A stretch of 34,294 nt of DNA from Alloalcanivorax venustensis ISO4 (GTDB lineage Bacteria > Pseudomonadota > Gammaproteobacteria > Pseudomonadales > Alcanivoracaceae), in contig NZ_ARXR01000029.1 in the NCBI RefSeq assembly GCF_015356855.1, forward strand, positions 1 through 34,294. The letters run 5' to 3'. Within the stretch, counting starts at the first letter, position 1; each line of letters starts with the position of its first letter. The position numbers and the translations under genes were made by a program. The notes under the pieces are model-generated. The model did not search any database. It was given only the letters and a program-made list of their open reading frames with translations, and had not been told where the DNA came from. Positions 26,396 to 34,294 of the stretch are shown here, piece by piece.

Positions 26396-26929
26396 TTATT
26401 TCTTCTTGGCTTCCTTACGGCGCACCTGCTCATCAGCATAGCGCACCCCCTTGCCTTTGTAGGGCTCGGGCGGACGGAAGGCCCGGACATTGGCGGCAAC
26501 CTGACCAACCAGCTGCTTATCAATGCCCTTGACAACAATTTCGGTCTGGGTCGGGGTTTCGATGGTGATGCCATCGGGCAGCTGATACGCCACCGGATGG
26601 GAGAAACCCAGCGTCAGGTTCAGGGTCTTGCCCTGAGCCTGGGCGCGATAACCCACGCCGTTGAGGACCAGCTTGCGCTCGAAGCCCTCTGAGACGCCGG
26701 TGACCATGTTGTTCACCACCGCGCGGGTGGTACCGGCCAGCGCCCAGGATTCCTGGGACTCCTCGCGCGGCTTGACGGTGAAGATACCGTCTTCAAACGA
26801 CACGTCCACCTGCTCGTGCACTTCATGTTCCAGGTTGCCTTTGCTGCCCTTTACGGACACCTTGCGACCGTCGATTTTCAGCTCGACGCCGCTGGGCAAC
26901 TTAACCGGATTTTTCGCTACTCTAGACAT
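26396..26929 (-). CDS. rplF: 50S ribosomal protein L6
   Basis: This 177-residue protein, the E. coli length, has two similar domains and ends in the family motif [14 protein letters not shown] followed by a Lys-rich tail. It lies near the factor-binding centre and the sarcin-ricin loop. It is 17 bases ahead of rplR. Confidence 0.98.
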   Translation of the reverse strand: MSRVAKNPVKLPSGVELKIDGRKVSVKGSKGNLEHEVHEQVDVSFEDGIFTVKPREESQESWALAGTTRAVVNNMVTGVSEGFERKLVLNGVGYRAQAQGKTLNLTLGFSHPVAYQLPDGITIETPTQTEIVVKGIDKQLVGQVAANVRAFRPPEPYKGKGVRYADEQVRRKEAKKK

Positions 26930-26961
26930 TGCTGCACCTAAACCCGTCTACACCGCTACCG

Positions 26962-27354
26962 TTAGGACACTTCGCAGATCAGCTCGCCGCCTACATTAGC
27001 CTGGCGCGCTGCGCGATCGGAAAGAATGCCCTGGTTGGTGGACACGATCATCACACCCAGGCCGCCCTTGACCTTGGGAATCTGGCCGGCGTTTTTGTAG
27101 ACACGCAGACCGGGGCGGCTGACACGGGAAATCTTTTCGATTACCGGACTGCCCTCGAAATACCGAAGGTCCACGGTCAGCACGGGCTTCTTGTCGCCGG
27201 CCACCGAGAAGCCTTCGATGTAACCTTCTTCCTTCAGTACCTTGGCAATGGCCTGCTTAGCCGTGGAAGAAGGAATCTCCACCTTGGCTTTCCGGGCCAT
27301 CTGCGCGTTACGGATACGAGTAAACATATCCGCCAGGGTATCTTGCATGCTCAT
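26962..27354 (-). CDS. rpsH: 30S ribosomal protein S8
   Basis: This 130-residue protein, the E. coli length, starts [10 protein letters not shown] and ends with the conserved GGELICEVS. It binds the central domain of 16S rRNA and in E. coli is the spc-operon repressor, acting at the rplE start. GGAG lies about 12 bases upstream of the ATG. Confidence 0.98.
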   Translation of the reverse strand: MSMQDTLADMFTRIRNAQMARKAKVEIPSSTAKQAIAKVLKEEGYIEGFSVAGDKKPVLTVDLRYFEGSPVIEKISRVSRPGLRVYKNAGQIPKVKGGLGVMIVSTNQGILSDRAARQANVGGELICEVS

Positions 27355-27395
27355 GCCGCAATCGCTCCGCTACTCATGCCTATATCTTGGCTTGC

Positions 27396-27701
27396 TTACC
27401 AGCTGGACTTAACCAGACCGGGGACGTCGCCGCGCATCGCTGCTTCGCGCAGCTTGATACGGCTCAAACCGAACTTCCGGTAGTAGCCGTGCGGACGACC
27501 GGTAATCCGGCAGCGATTACGCTGGCGCACCGGAGAGGAATCGCGCGGCAGCTTCTGGAGCTGCAGTTGCGCGTCCCATTTTGCTTCGGGTTCGGCGTTG
27601 GGATCGTTAACGATCGCTTTCAGCGCCTGACGCTTGGCGGCGTAACGCTGAACCAACTTGGCGCGCTTCGCCTCCCGATTTTTCATAGAGACCTTTGCCA
27701 T
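27396..27701 (-). CDS. rpsN: 30S ribosomal protein S14 (zinc-free type)
   Basis: This 101-residue protein is the long form without the zinc-binding cysteine pairs; only one Cys (RNRCRITGR) occurs. It joins the small-subunit head late in assembly. The C-terminal signature [19 protein letters not shown] is intact. The next gene upstream ends nine bases away. Confidence 0.98.
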   Translation of the reverse strand: MAKVSMKNREAKRAKLVQRYAAKRQALKAIVNDPNAEPEAKWDAQLQLQKLPRDSSPVRQRNRCRITGRPHGYYRKFGLSRIKLREAAMRGDVPGLVKSSW

Positions 27702-27710
27702 GACAAATCC

Positions 27711-28250
27711 TCAGCCCTTCAGCGGGAAGTTGAAGGCGCGCAACAGCGCGCGTGCCTCGTCGTCGGTTTTCGCCGTGGTGGTGATGGTGATGTCCATACC
27801 ACGCAGCTTATCAACCTTGTCGAAATCCACTTCGGGGAACACGATCTGCTCGCGCAGCCCCATGGAATAATTGCCCCGGCCGTCGAATGACTTGGGATTC
27901 AAACCACGGAAGTCACGCATCCGGGGAATCGCCACCGCCACCAGGCGGTCCAGGAATTCGTACATACGGCGATTGCGCAGGGTCACCTTGCAGCCGATCG
28001 GCCAGCCTTCACGGATCTTGAAACCCGCAACGGACTTACGCGCCTTGGTGATCAGCGGCTTCTGGCCGGCAATCGCGGTCATGTCGGACAAGGCGCCTTC
28101 GATGGCCTTACGGTCCGCGGCCGCTTCACCGACACCCATGTTCAGGGTGATCTTGGTGATTTTCGGCACTTCCATGACATTGTCGTAACCCAGCTCTTCT
28201 TTGAGCTTTGCCACGATCTGTTCGTTGTAAACCTTTTTCAGATCACTCAT
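27711..28250 (-). CDS. rplE: 50S ribosomal protein L5
   Basis: This 179-residue 5S rRNA-binding protein has the E. coli length. ATG 28250, preceded by AGGTGG, gives [12 protein letters not shown] as expected; an open extension further upstream overlaps rplX and is not used. [17 protein letters not shown] and [17 protein letters not shown] are family signatures. The start region is the place where S8 represses translation in E. coli. Confidence 0.98.
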   Translation of the reverse strand: MSDLKKVYNEQIVAKLKEELGYDNVMEVPKITKITLNMGVGEAAADRKAIEGALSDMTAIAGQKPLITKARKSVAGFKIREGWPIGCKVTLRNRRMYEFLDRLVAVAIPRMRDFRGLNPKSFDGRGNYSMGLREQIVFPEVDFDKVDKLRGMDITITTTAKTDDEARALLRAFNFPLKG

Positions 28251-28263
28251 GGTCCACCTGTCC

Positions 28264-28578
28264 TCACGCGTCCAGCGTTTCGCCGCTAGACTTGAAGAAA
28301 CGCACCTTATCGCCATCCTCGAAACGGAAGCCAACACGGTCCGCTTTCTCGGCCTTGGGGTTCCAGATGGCCACATTGGAAGCGTCGATACCCGCTTCCT
28401 GTTCGACGATGCCGCCCTGAATACCACGGTTCGGATTGGCGCGTACGTGTTTCTTAACCACGTTCACCCCGGCCACGATCAGACGGCCGTTCGGCAGCAC
28501 GCGCTGAACCTTGCCGCGCTTACCTTTATCCTTGCCCGCGATTACGATGACTTCATCATCACGCTTGATCTTGAGCAT
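28264..28578 (-). CDS. rplX: 50S ribosomal protein L24
   Basis: This 104-residue assembly initiator has a KOW motif ([15 protein letters not shown]) and ends [17 protein letters not shown] 28578 is preferred because GGGTGA lies close upstream and it matches the family start; a GTG three codons earlier is the alternative. It is 15 bases behind rplN. Confidence 0.96.
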   Translation of the reverse strand: MLKIKRDDEVIVIAGKDKGKRGKVQRVLPNGRLIVAGVNVVKKHVRANPNRGIQGGIVEQEAGIDASNVAIWNPKAEKADRVGFRFEDGDKVRFFKSSGETLDA

Positions 28579-28593
28579 TACGTTCACCCGCCT

Positions 28594-28962
28594 TTAAAGA
28601 ACTTCCGGTGCCAGGGAGATGATTTTCATGAACTGCTCGGTACGCAGCTCACGGGTCACCGGTCCAAAGATCCGGGTACCTACCGGCGCCTTGTTGTTGC
28701 CCAACAGCACCGCGGCGTTTTCATCAAAACGAATCACGGAGCCGTCCGGGCGGCGCACACCGCGGCGGGTGCGGACCACCACAGCGGTCATCACATCACC
28801 CTTCTTAACGCGGCCGCGCGGAATCGCTTCCTTTACTGTGACCTTGATGACGTCACCAATGCCTGCATAGCGGCGGTGGGAGCCACCCAGCACCTTGATG
28901 CACTGCACTCGACGGGCGCCGCTGTTATCGGCGACTTCGAGCATCGTTTCGGTCTGAATCAT
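28594..28962 (-). CDS. rplN: 50S ribosomal protein L14
   Basis: This 122-residue protein is nearly the E. coli length (123) and begins [19 protein letters not shown]. It forms intersubunit bridges with 16S rRNA and binds the silencing factor RsfS. It is the first gene of the spc operon. The 49-base gap to rpsQ holds a good ribosome-binding site but no promoter I can support, so transcription probably continues from the S10 operon. Confidence 0.98.
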   Translation of the reverse strand: MIQTETMLEVADNSGARRVQCIKVLGGSHRRYAGIGDVIKVTVKEAIPRGRVKKGDVMTAVVVRTRRGVRRPDGSVIRFDENAAVLLGNNKAPVGTRIFGPVTRELRTEQFMKIISLAPEVL

Positions 28963-29011
28963 CGCTTACTCTCTCCAACTCCTGCCCTGCAGGCAGCCAC
29001 AGCAACCTTGG

Positions 29012-29281
29012 TCAGACCTTGTTGGTCTGCTCCACCACGTTCACCAGCATCCAGGTTTTACGCTTGGACAACGGGCGGCACTCTTCAATCGTGACCAGGT
29101 CACCTTCGTTGCACTGATTCTCTTCATCATGCGCCATCAACTTGGTTGACCGCTTGATGATCTTGCCGTAAATCGGGTGCTGCACCCGGCGCTCCACCAA
29201 CACGGTGATCGTTTTCTCACCCTTGTTGGAAATGACCTTGCCAGTAGCGGTCCGGCGCAGTATCTCTTTCGCTTCTGCCAT
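29012..29281 (-). CDS. rpsQ: 30S ribosomal protein S17
   Basis: This 89-residue OB-fold protein binds 16S rRNA helix 11 early in assembly. [18 protein letters not shown] and [11 protein letters not shown] are typical. It is two bases behind rpmC and ends the S10 operon. Confidence 0.98.
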   Translation of the reverse strand: MAEAKEILRRTATGKVISNKGEKTITVLVERRVQHPIYGKIIKRSTKLMAHDEENQCNEGDLVTIEECRPLSKRKTWMLVNVVEQTNKV

Positions 29282-29283
29282 GC

Positions 29284-29475
29284 CTAGTTACCCTGCTTCT
29301 CTCTCAGAATGGTTTTCACCCGTGCAATATCACGGCGAACCTTCCCAAGCTGATGGGTTTGTGAAAGCTGCCCGGATGCCAGTTTCATGCGCTGCTTAAA
29401 CTGCTCTTCAAGCAACTCGAGCTGCTGGTTGTTCAGCTCTTCGACACTCTTTTCTCTCAGTTCGCTCGCTTTCAT
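29284..29475 (-). CDS. rpmC: 50S ribosomal protein L29
   Basis: This 63-residue two-helix protein has the E. coli length and lies at the polypeptide exit next to L23, where trigger factor and SRP dock. [20 protein letters not shown] is the conserved C-terminal half. It lies three bases behind rplP. Confidence 0.97.
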   Translation of the reverse strand: MKASELREKSVEELNNQQLELLEEQFKQRMKLASGQLSQTHQLGKVRRDIARVKTILREKQGN

Positions 29476-29478
29476 GGC

Positions 29479-29892
29479 TTACATCACCGTCCGAGTCACT
29501 ACGCGGGTGCTGATCGGCAGCTTGGCCGCGGCGAGGCGGAACGCTTCGCGCGCTACGTCCTCTGAAACACCTTCCATTTCGTAGAGCATGCGGCCCGGCT
29601 GAATCTGAGCCACCCAGTACTCCACGTTACCCTTACCTTTACCCATCCGGACTTCGAGCGGCTTCTGGGTGATCGGCTTATCCGGGAACACACGGATCCA
29701 GATTTTGCCGCCCCGCTTGATGTGCCGGGTCATGGCACGACGGGCTGCTTCGATCTGGCGGGCGGTAATGCGGCCACGACCGGTAGCCTGCAGGCCCACG
29801 GTGCCGAAAGACACCTTGCTGCCCCGCTGTGCCAGGCCGCGGTTACGGCCCTTATGAACTTTCCGGAATTTGGTACGCTTCGGCTGCAACAT
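29479..29892 (-). CDS. rplP: 50S ribosomal protein L16
   Basis: This 137-residue protein is one longer than in E. coli. It organises the A-site region of the large subunit. [12 protein letters not shown] contains the arginine that YcfD-type oxygenases hydroxylate in E. coli. Thirteen bases separate it from rpsC. Confidence 0.98.
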   Translation of the reverse strand: MLQPKRTKFRKVHKGRNRGLAQRGSKVSFGTVGLQATGRGRITARQIEAARRAMTRHIKRGGKIWIRVFPDKPITQKPLEVRMGKGKGNVEYWVAQIQPGRMLYEMEGVSEDVAREAFRLAAAKLPISTRVVTRTVM

Positions 29893-29905
29893 CGTTCGTT
29901 ACCCT

Positions 29906-30604
29906 TTAACCGCGGCCGCGCTTCTTGGCGCCCTTGGACTGCTGTTGCTTCTGTTCTTCCTGAATCTGCTCCATGCCACCAAGCACTTCGCCACGGAAGA
30001 TCCAGACCTTTACGCCAATGGTGCCGTAAGTGGTTTCGGCGCGAACGCTGGCATAATCGATGTCCGCACGCAGCGTGTGCAGCGGCACCCGGCCTTCGCG
30101 ATACCACTCGGTACGGGCGATCTCGGCGCCACCCAGGCGTCCGGACAACTGAATCCGAATACCTTCGGCGCCGGACTTCATGGCGTTCTGCACCGCGCGC
30201 TTCATAGCGCGGCGGAACATTACCCGACGCTCCAACTGACCGGCGACGTTGTCGGCCACCAGGCGGGCGTCGAGATCCGGCTTGCGCACCTCTTCGATAT
30301 TGATGTGCACCGGAACGCCCATCTTGGCGGCCACGTCGCGACGCAGGCGCTCGACGTCCTCGCCTTTCTTACCGATCACAATACCCGGACGCGCCGTGGA
30401 GATCGTGATGCGCACGTTTTCTGACGGGCGCTCGATCTTGATACGGCTCACCGAGGCATTCTTCAGGCGCTTGAACAGATATTCACGCACCTGCAGGTCG
30501 GAAACCAGGCAGTCGGAATAGGTTTTCTGCCCGGCATACCAGAGCGAGTTATGCTCTTTGACAATGCCCAGGCGAATACCGATCGGATGAACTTTCTGAC
30601 CCAT
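29906..30604 (-). CDS. rpsC: 30S ribosomal protein S3
   Basis: This 232-residue protein has an N-terminal KH domain (about 38-107) with the GKKG loop and a C-terminal domain of the mRNA entry channel, where it supports helicase activity. The Gln/Lys/Arg-rich tail is disordered. E. coli S3 is 233 residues. It follows rplV by four bases. Confidence 0.98.
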   Translation of the reverse strand: MGQKVHPIGIRLGIVKEHNSLWYAGQKTYSDCLVSDLQVREYLFKRLKNASVSRIKIERPSENVRITISTARPGIVIGKKGEDVERLRRDVAAKMGVPVHINIEEVRKPDLDARLVADNVAGQLERRVMFRRAMKRAVQNAMKSGAEGIRIQLSGRLGGAEIARTEWYREGRVPLHTLRADIDYASVRAETTYGTIGVKVWIFRGEVLGGMEQIQEEQKQQQSKGAKKRGRG

Positions 30605-30608
30605 CTGG

Positions 30609-30962
30609 TTACTCCTGACCTTCTGAGACTTTTACAGTGATGTGACAAGTGCGCTTGAGGATGCGATCGGCGCGGCCTTTGGCGCGCGGTCGAATACGCT
30701 TCATCGTCATGCCCTCGTCCACAAACACTGTGGAAACTTTCAGCTCATCCACGTCAGCGCCGTCGTTGTTTTCCGCGTTAGCAATCGCGGACTCCAGCAC
30801 TTTCTTTACAATCCGGGCCGCCTTCTTGGGGCTAAAGGCCAGAACATTCAGCGCCTTCTCCACCTCCAGACCTCTGATCTGGTCGGCCACAAGGCGGGCT
30901 TTTTGAGCCGAAATTCTTGCGCCCCGCAGACGGGCTGCAACTTCAGTAACTTCAGTCGCCAT
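30609..30962 (-). CDS. rplV: 50S ribosomal protein L22
   Basis: This 117-residue protein lines the nascent-peptide tunnel through its long beta hairpin ([16 protein letters not shown]), the place of macrolide-resistance changes. ATG 30962 is preferred because AAGGTGA lies about nine bases upstream; a GTG three codons earlier is also open. Confidence 0.97.
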   Translation of the reverse strand: MATEVTEVAARLRGARISAQKARLVADQIRGLEVEKALNVLAFSPKKAARIVKKVLESAIANAENNDGADVDELKVSTVFVDEGMTMKRIRPRAKGRADRILKRTCHITVKVSEGQE

Positions 30963-30972
30963 GGCTGTCACC

Positions 30973-31248
30973 TTATCGCTTAGCCTTCTTGTCCACGATG
31001 TGCCCGCGGTATGTGCGGGTCAGGGCGAATTCGCCCAACTTGTGGCCCACCATGTGCTCGGTGATCAATACCGGAACATGCTGACGGCCGTTATGTACCG
31101 CGATGGTCAAGCCCACCATCTCCGGGATGATCATGGAGCGACGGGACCAGGTTTTGATCGGCTTACGGGAGCCGGCTTCCACCGCTTCTTCCACCTTCTT
31201 CAAAAGGTGGTGATCCAGAAACGGACCTTTCTTCAGTGAACGTGGCAC
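30973..31248 (-). CDS. rpsS: 30S ribosomal protein S19
   Basis: This 91-residue head protein starts at a GTG codon (31248), set by the conserved [10 protein letters not shown] and a GAGAGAGG upstream. A non-ATG start is a small departure among its neighbours and may tune its level. RPTRTYRGH-like [15 protein letters not shown] ends the protein. It forms a complex with S13. Confidence 0.97.
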   Translation of the reverse strand: MPRSLKKGPFLDHHLLKKVEEAVEAGSRKPIKTWSRRSMIIPEMVGLTIAVHNGRQHVPVLITEHMVGHKLGEFALTRTYRGHIVDKKAKR

Positions 31249-31270
31249 AGCCTGAACCTCTCTCTATCCC

Positions 31271-32095
31271 TTACTTACGACGGTCACGCACAATCATCTT
31301 GGAGGTGCGCTTGTTTGTACGCGTTTTGTGGCCCTTGGTAGGTACACCCCAGGGGGTAACCGGGTGACGACCGCCGGAAGTGCGACCTTCACCACCACCA
31401 TGAGGGTGATCCACCGGGTTCATCGCCACACCACGTACGGTCGGGCGAACACCCCGCCAGCGCTTGGCGCCGGCCTTACCCAGCGAGCGCAGACTGTGCT
31501 CGCTGTTGGCAACTTCACCGATGGTGGCCTTGCACTCGGCGCTCACCTTGCGCATCTCGCCGGAGCGGAGACGCAGGGTGACATAGCCACCATCCTTTGC
31601 CAGCACCTGAATCGCGGTGCCGGCGGAGCGGGCCAGCTGGCCACCCTTACCGGGCTTCATTTCCACGTTATGAACCGTGGAACCCAGCGGAATGTTGCGC
31701 AGCGGCAGAGCGTTACCCGCCTTGATCGGCGCGTCTTCACCGGACTGGATACGATCACCGGCTTTCAGGCCACGCGGCGCCAGAATATAGCGACGCTCAC
31801 CATCCAGGTATTTGATCAGGGCGATATGAGCGGACCGGTTGGGGTCGTACTCAAGGCGCTCGATCACACCGGCGATACCGTCCTTGTCCCGACGAAAGTC
31901 GACGCGACGATACTTTTGCTTGTGACCACCGCCTTTATGGCGGGTGGTGATGCGGCCGTTGTTATTACGACCGCCACTTTTACTCTTCGCTTCCAGCAGC
32001 GGCTCATAAGGTGCACCTTTGTGCAGATCCTCATTAACCACCTTGACCACAAAGCGGCGGCCCGGGGAAGTCGGCTTAGCTTTAACAATCGCCAT
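31271..32095 (-). CDS. rplB: 50S ribosomal protein L2
   Basis: This 274-residue protein supports subunit joining and the peptidyl-transferase centre. The conserved [18 protein letters not shown] contains the histidine next to the catalytic site. E. coli L2 is 273 residues. It is 19 bases behind rplW. Confidence 0.99.
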   Translation of the reverse strand: MAIVKAKPTSPGRRFVVKVVNEDLHKGAPYEPLLEAKSKSGGRNNNGRITTRHKGGGHKQKYRRVDFRRDKDGIAGVIERLEYDPNRSAHIALIKYLDGERRYILAPRGLKAGDRIQSGEDAPIKAGNALPLRNIPLGSTVHNVEMKPGKGGQLARSAGTAIQVLAKDGGYVTLRLRSGEMRKVSAECKATIGEVANSEHSLRSLGKAGAKRWRGVRPTVRGVAMNPVDHPHGGGEGRTSGGRHPVTPWGVPTKGHKTRTNKRTSKMIVRDRRK

Positions 32096-32114
32096 GATTA
32101 CTTACTCCCTTACC

Positions 32115-32411
32115 TTACTCTGCGCCCAGGAAGTCGATGTCCTGGCCTTCCGCCAGAGACACATAAGCCTTCTTCCAGCCCGCGCGCTTACCGGCGACAC
32201 GCCCGAAGAACTTCTGCTTGCCTTTGACGCTGAGAGTCCGCACGGACTCCACTTTCACGTCGAACAGCGCTTCCACGGCCTTCTTGATTTCAAGCTTGTT
32301 GGCGTCTTTCGCCACCTTGAAAACGAAGGCGTTGCCCTGATCGGCCACCAGCGTGGCTTTCTCCGAAACGTGCGGCGCGAGAAGTACGTTAAAAATGCGC
32401 TCTTTGTTCAT
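32115..32411 (-). CDS. rplW: 50S ribosomal protein L23
   Basis: This 98-residue protein at the tunnel exit is the docking site for trigger factor and SRP. VSEKAT near residues 15-20 is the conserved contact region. Its ATG overlaps the rplD stop by four bases, so translation is coupled. Confidence 0.97.
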   Translation of the reverse strand: MNKERIFNVLLAPHVSEKATLVADQGNAFVFKVAKDANKLEIKKAVEALFDVKVESVRTLSVKGKQKFFGRVAGKRAGWKKAYVSLAEGQDIDFLGAE

Positions 32412-33010
32412 GCCAGCGCCTCCTCAAGCTGCTTCAGAGCCGGAACCGTCACCAGCACCTTCTCGAAGGCGATGAGACTGACCGGATCCACGCCACTGGC
32501 GTCGCGAATATCCACTTTGGGCAGGTTGCGTGCCGCCAGGTAGAGGTTTTCATCCACCTCACTGGTCACGATCAGCACACTGCTCAATTCCAGATCCTTT
32601 AGCTTGGATGCCACCTGCTTGGTTTTCGGTGAGTCGATGTTGAACTCGTCGACCACCACCAAACGTTCCTGACGTACCAGCTCGGAAAAAATGCAACGCA
32701 ACGCGCCGCGGTACATCTTGCGATTCACCTTCTGGGAAAAATCGCGGGGTTCTGCGGCAAACGTCTTGCCGCCGCCACGCCACAGCGGGCTGCGGATAGT
32801 GCCGGCACGGGCCCGGCCAGTACCTTTCTGACGCCAGGGCTTACGGCCACCACCGCTTACCGCCGCGCGATTCTTCTGAGCCTTGGAACCCTGACGGGCA
32901 CCGGCCAGAAACGCGGTCACAACCTGATGAACCAGAGGCTCGTTGAAGTCTTTGCCGAAGGCGACTTCAGAAACGGTTACGGTACCTCCAGAGGCAGTAT
33001 TGAGATTCAT
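32408..33010 (-). CDS. rplD: 50S ribosomal protein L4
   Basis: This 200-residue protein has the tunnel loop ([18 protein letters not shown]) that contacts the nascent chain. In gammaproteobacteria free L4 represses the S10 operon by attenuation and translation control at the leader; a suitable leader hairpin is present ahead of rpsJ here. It has the E. coli-like length (201). Confidence 0.98.
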   Translation of the reverse strand: MNLNTASGGTVTVSEVAFGKDFNEPLVHQVVTAFLAGARQGSKAQKNRAAVSGGGRKPWRQKGTGRARAGTIRSPLWRGGGKTFAAEPRDFSQKVNRKMYRGALRCIFSELVRQERLVVVDEFNIDSPKTKQVASKLKDLELSSVLIVTSEVDENLYLAARNLPKVDIRDASGVDPVSLIAFEKVLVTVPALKQLEEALA

Positions 33011-33024
33011 CCTCTATTCCTCTT

Positions 33025-33660
33025 TCAGGCCTTCGCCTTCACTGCCGGGCGCACGATAACATCACCACCGGCCGCACCGGGGATGGCACCCTTTACCAGC
33101 AACAGATTCTTTTCCGCATCCACACGCACGATTTCAAGGTTCTGAACCGTTACGCGCTCGGCGCCCAGATGACCCGCCATCTTCTTACCCTTGAAAACCT
33201 TGCCCGGGGTCTGGTTCTGACCAATAGAACCCGGCGCGCGATGTGACAAGGAGTTACCATGGGTAGCGTCCTGAGTACGGAAATTCCAACGCTTCACGCC
33301 GCCCGCGAAGCCTTTACCCTTGGAAGTGCCGGTTACGTCCACGGACTGACCCGCTTCGAACACCTCAAGAGTCACCTCGGAGCCGGCCTGCAGCTCGCCG
33401 ACTTCGCCGCGGAACTCGCCCGCGCTGCGGCCGGCTTCGACACCGGCCTTCGCGAAGTGACCGGCCTGCGGCTTGGTCACCCGGCTGGCCCGGCGCTCAC
33501 CCACCGTCACTTGCACGGCTTCGTAGCCATCTGTTTCTTCGGTCTTGACCTGACTCACCCGATTCGGGGTCACTTCAATGACGGTCACCGGAACACTGAT
33601 ACCTTCCTCAGTGAACACCCGGGTCATCCCGCACTTCCGACCGATTACACCAATCGCCAT
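33025..33660 (-). CDS. rplC: 50S ribosomal protein L3
   Basis: This 211-residue protein folds near the peptidyl-transferase centre. The loop [18 protein letters not shown] contains the glutamine that PrmB methylates in E. coli. The gap of 69 bases to rpsJ shows no promoter I can support. Confidence 0.98.
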   Translation of the reverse strand: MAIGVIGRKCGMTRVFTEEGISVPVTVIEVTPNRVSQVKTEETDGYEAVQVTVGERRASRVTKPQAGHFAKAGVEAGRSAGEFRGEVGELQAGSEVTLEVFEAGQSVDVTGTSKGKGFAGGVKRWNFRTQDATHGNSLSHRAPGSIGQNQTPGKVFKGKKMAGHLGAERVTVQNLEIVRVDAEKNLLLVKGAIPGAAGGDVIVRPAVKAKA

Positions 33661-33729
33661 TGTCTACCTCTTCACAACCTGTCGCGGTTGAACCGCCCGT
33701 AGTTGTCGGTCTGAGCAATCTCAGGCCAG

Positions 33730-34198
<469 letters not shown>

Positions 34199-34204
34199 GC
34201 GCAA

Positions 34205-34233
34205 ATTATAGGGATAAAAAAAGGCCAGGGCAA
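34205..34233 (-). promoter_or_regulatory. S10-operon promoter
   Basis: TTGCCC (34228-34233) and a perfect TATAAT (34205-34210), leftward, are separated by 17 bases. The predicted start is near 34198. The -35 hexamer lies inside the tuf terminator hairpin. Confidence 0.7.
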
Positions 34234-34244
34234 GGGCCCCGGCC
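34216..34244 (-). terminator. Terminator behind tuf
   Basis: The stem (34223-34231 with 34236-34244, one mismatch) with a short loop is followed leftward by seven U residues (34216-34222). It ends transcription of tuf, whose stop is 13 bases upstream. It also has a T-rich tail in the other direction, so it may be bidirectional. Confidence 0.85.
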
Positions 34245-34257
34245 TTTTTATTTCCCT

Positions 34258-34294
34258 TTACTCGATAATCTTGGACACCACGCCGGCGCCAACG
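34258..34294 (-). CDS. tuf: Elongation factor Tu, C-terminal end (partial)
   Basis: Only the last 11 codons and the stop are inside the window. They read VGAGVVSKIIE, close to the conserved EF-Tu ending, VGAGVVAKIIE or VGAGVVAKVLG. The order tuf-rpsJ is standard for the fus-tuf-S10 region of gammaproteobacteria. The rest of the gene runs off the right edge. Confidence 0.9.
   Translation of the reverse strand, partial: VGAGVVSKIIE

Overview
The window reads as high-GC chromosomal DNA of a gammaproteobacterium. The gene order ssb - MFS transporter - uvrA - ferritin-like gene - rplQ - rpoA is the one I know from Pseudomonas. The ribosomal proteins resemble those of Pseudomonadales/Oceanospirillales, and an Alcanivorax-type marine host is a reasonable guess that the sequence alone cannot prove. 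Apart from the ribosomal block nothing is strongly conserved between distant phyla. I see no insertion sequence, prophage, tRNA, rRNA or CRISPR. No stretch longer than about 260 bases lacks a gene; the longest, 13265-13519, holds promoters.

Layout. (1) 1-234: a compact regulatory region. A leftward unit is made of an FNR/Anr-type box, a -10 hexamer at the matching distance, three stem-loops and a U-tract terminator. Together these look like a roughly 74-nt anaerobically induced small RNA, which is the most interesting item here. Next to it is a 14-bp perfect inverted repeat in front of the first gene. (2) 235-3559: a translationally coupled three-gene operon (GMC flavin oxidoreductase with a cysteine cluster, a small beta-rich protein, a lipocalin-like protein), facing a convergent epoxide-hydrolase-type alpha/beta hydrolase (3549-4514). 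(3) 4619-7148: a membrane class III adenylate cyclase overlapping a lipoprotein gene. (4) 7159-11721, leftward: ssb, gspN, gspC, gspD, a detached part of a type II secretion system. (5) 11888-17142: a YajR-like MFS exporter, a CsgD-like regulator and uvrA, with a LexA box in front of uvrA. (6) 17152-20100: an SRPBCC-SDR fusion, a small unknown protein, and a ferritin-like/effector-binding gene pair. (7) 20256-34294, leftward: the complete S10, spc and alpha ribosomal operons, from rpsJ to rplQ, including secY, rpmJ and rpoA. The 3' end of tuf lies at the right edge.

How they work together. The ribosomal block has readable control signals. A terminator behind tuf overlaps the S10 promoter. A structured leader ahead of rpsJ ends in a hairpin with a U-run, as expected for L4-type attenuation. 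A separate promoter precedes the alpha operon, and a strong terminator follows rplQ. The GMC operon and its neighbours suggest oxidation and processing of a hydrophobic alcohol or sterol-like substrate, but that substrate is inferred and not shown.
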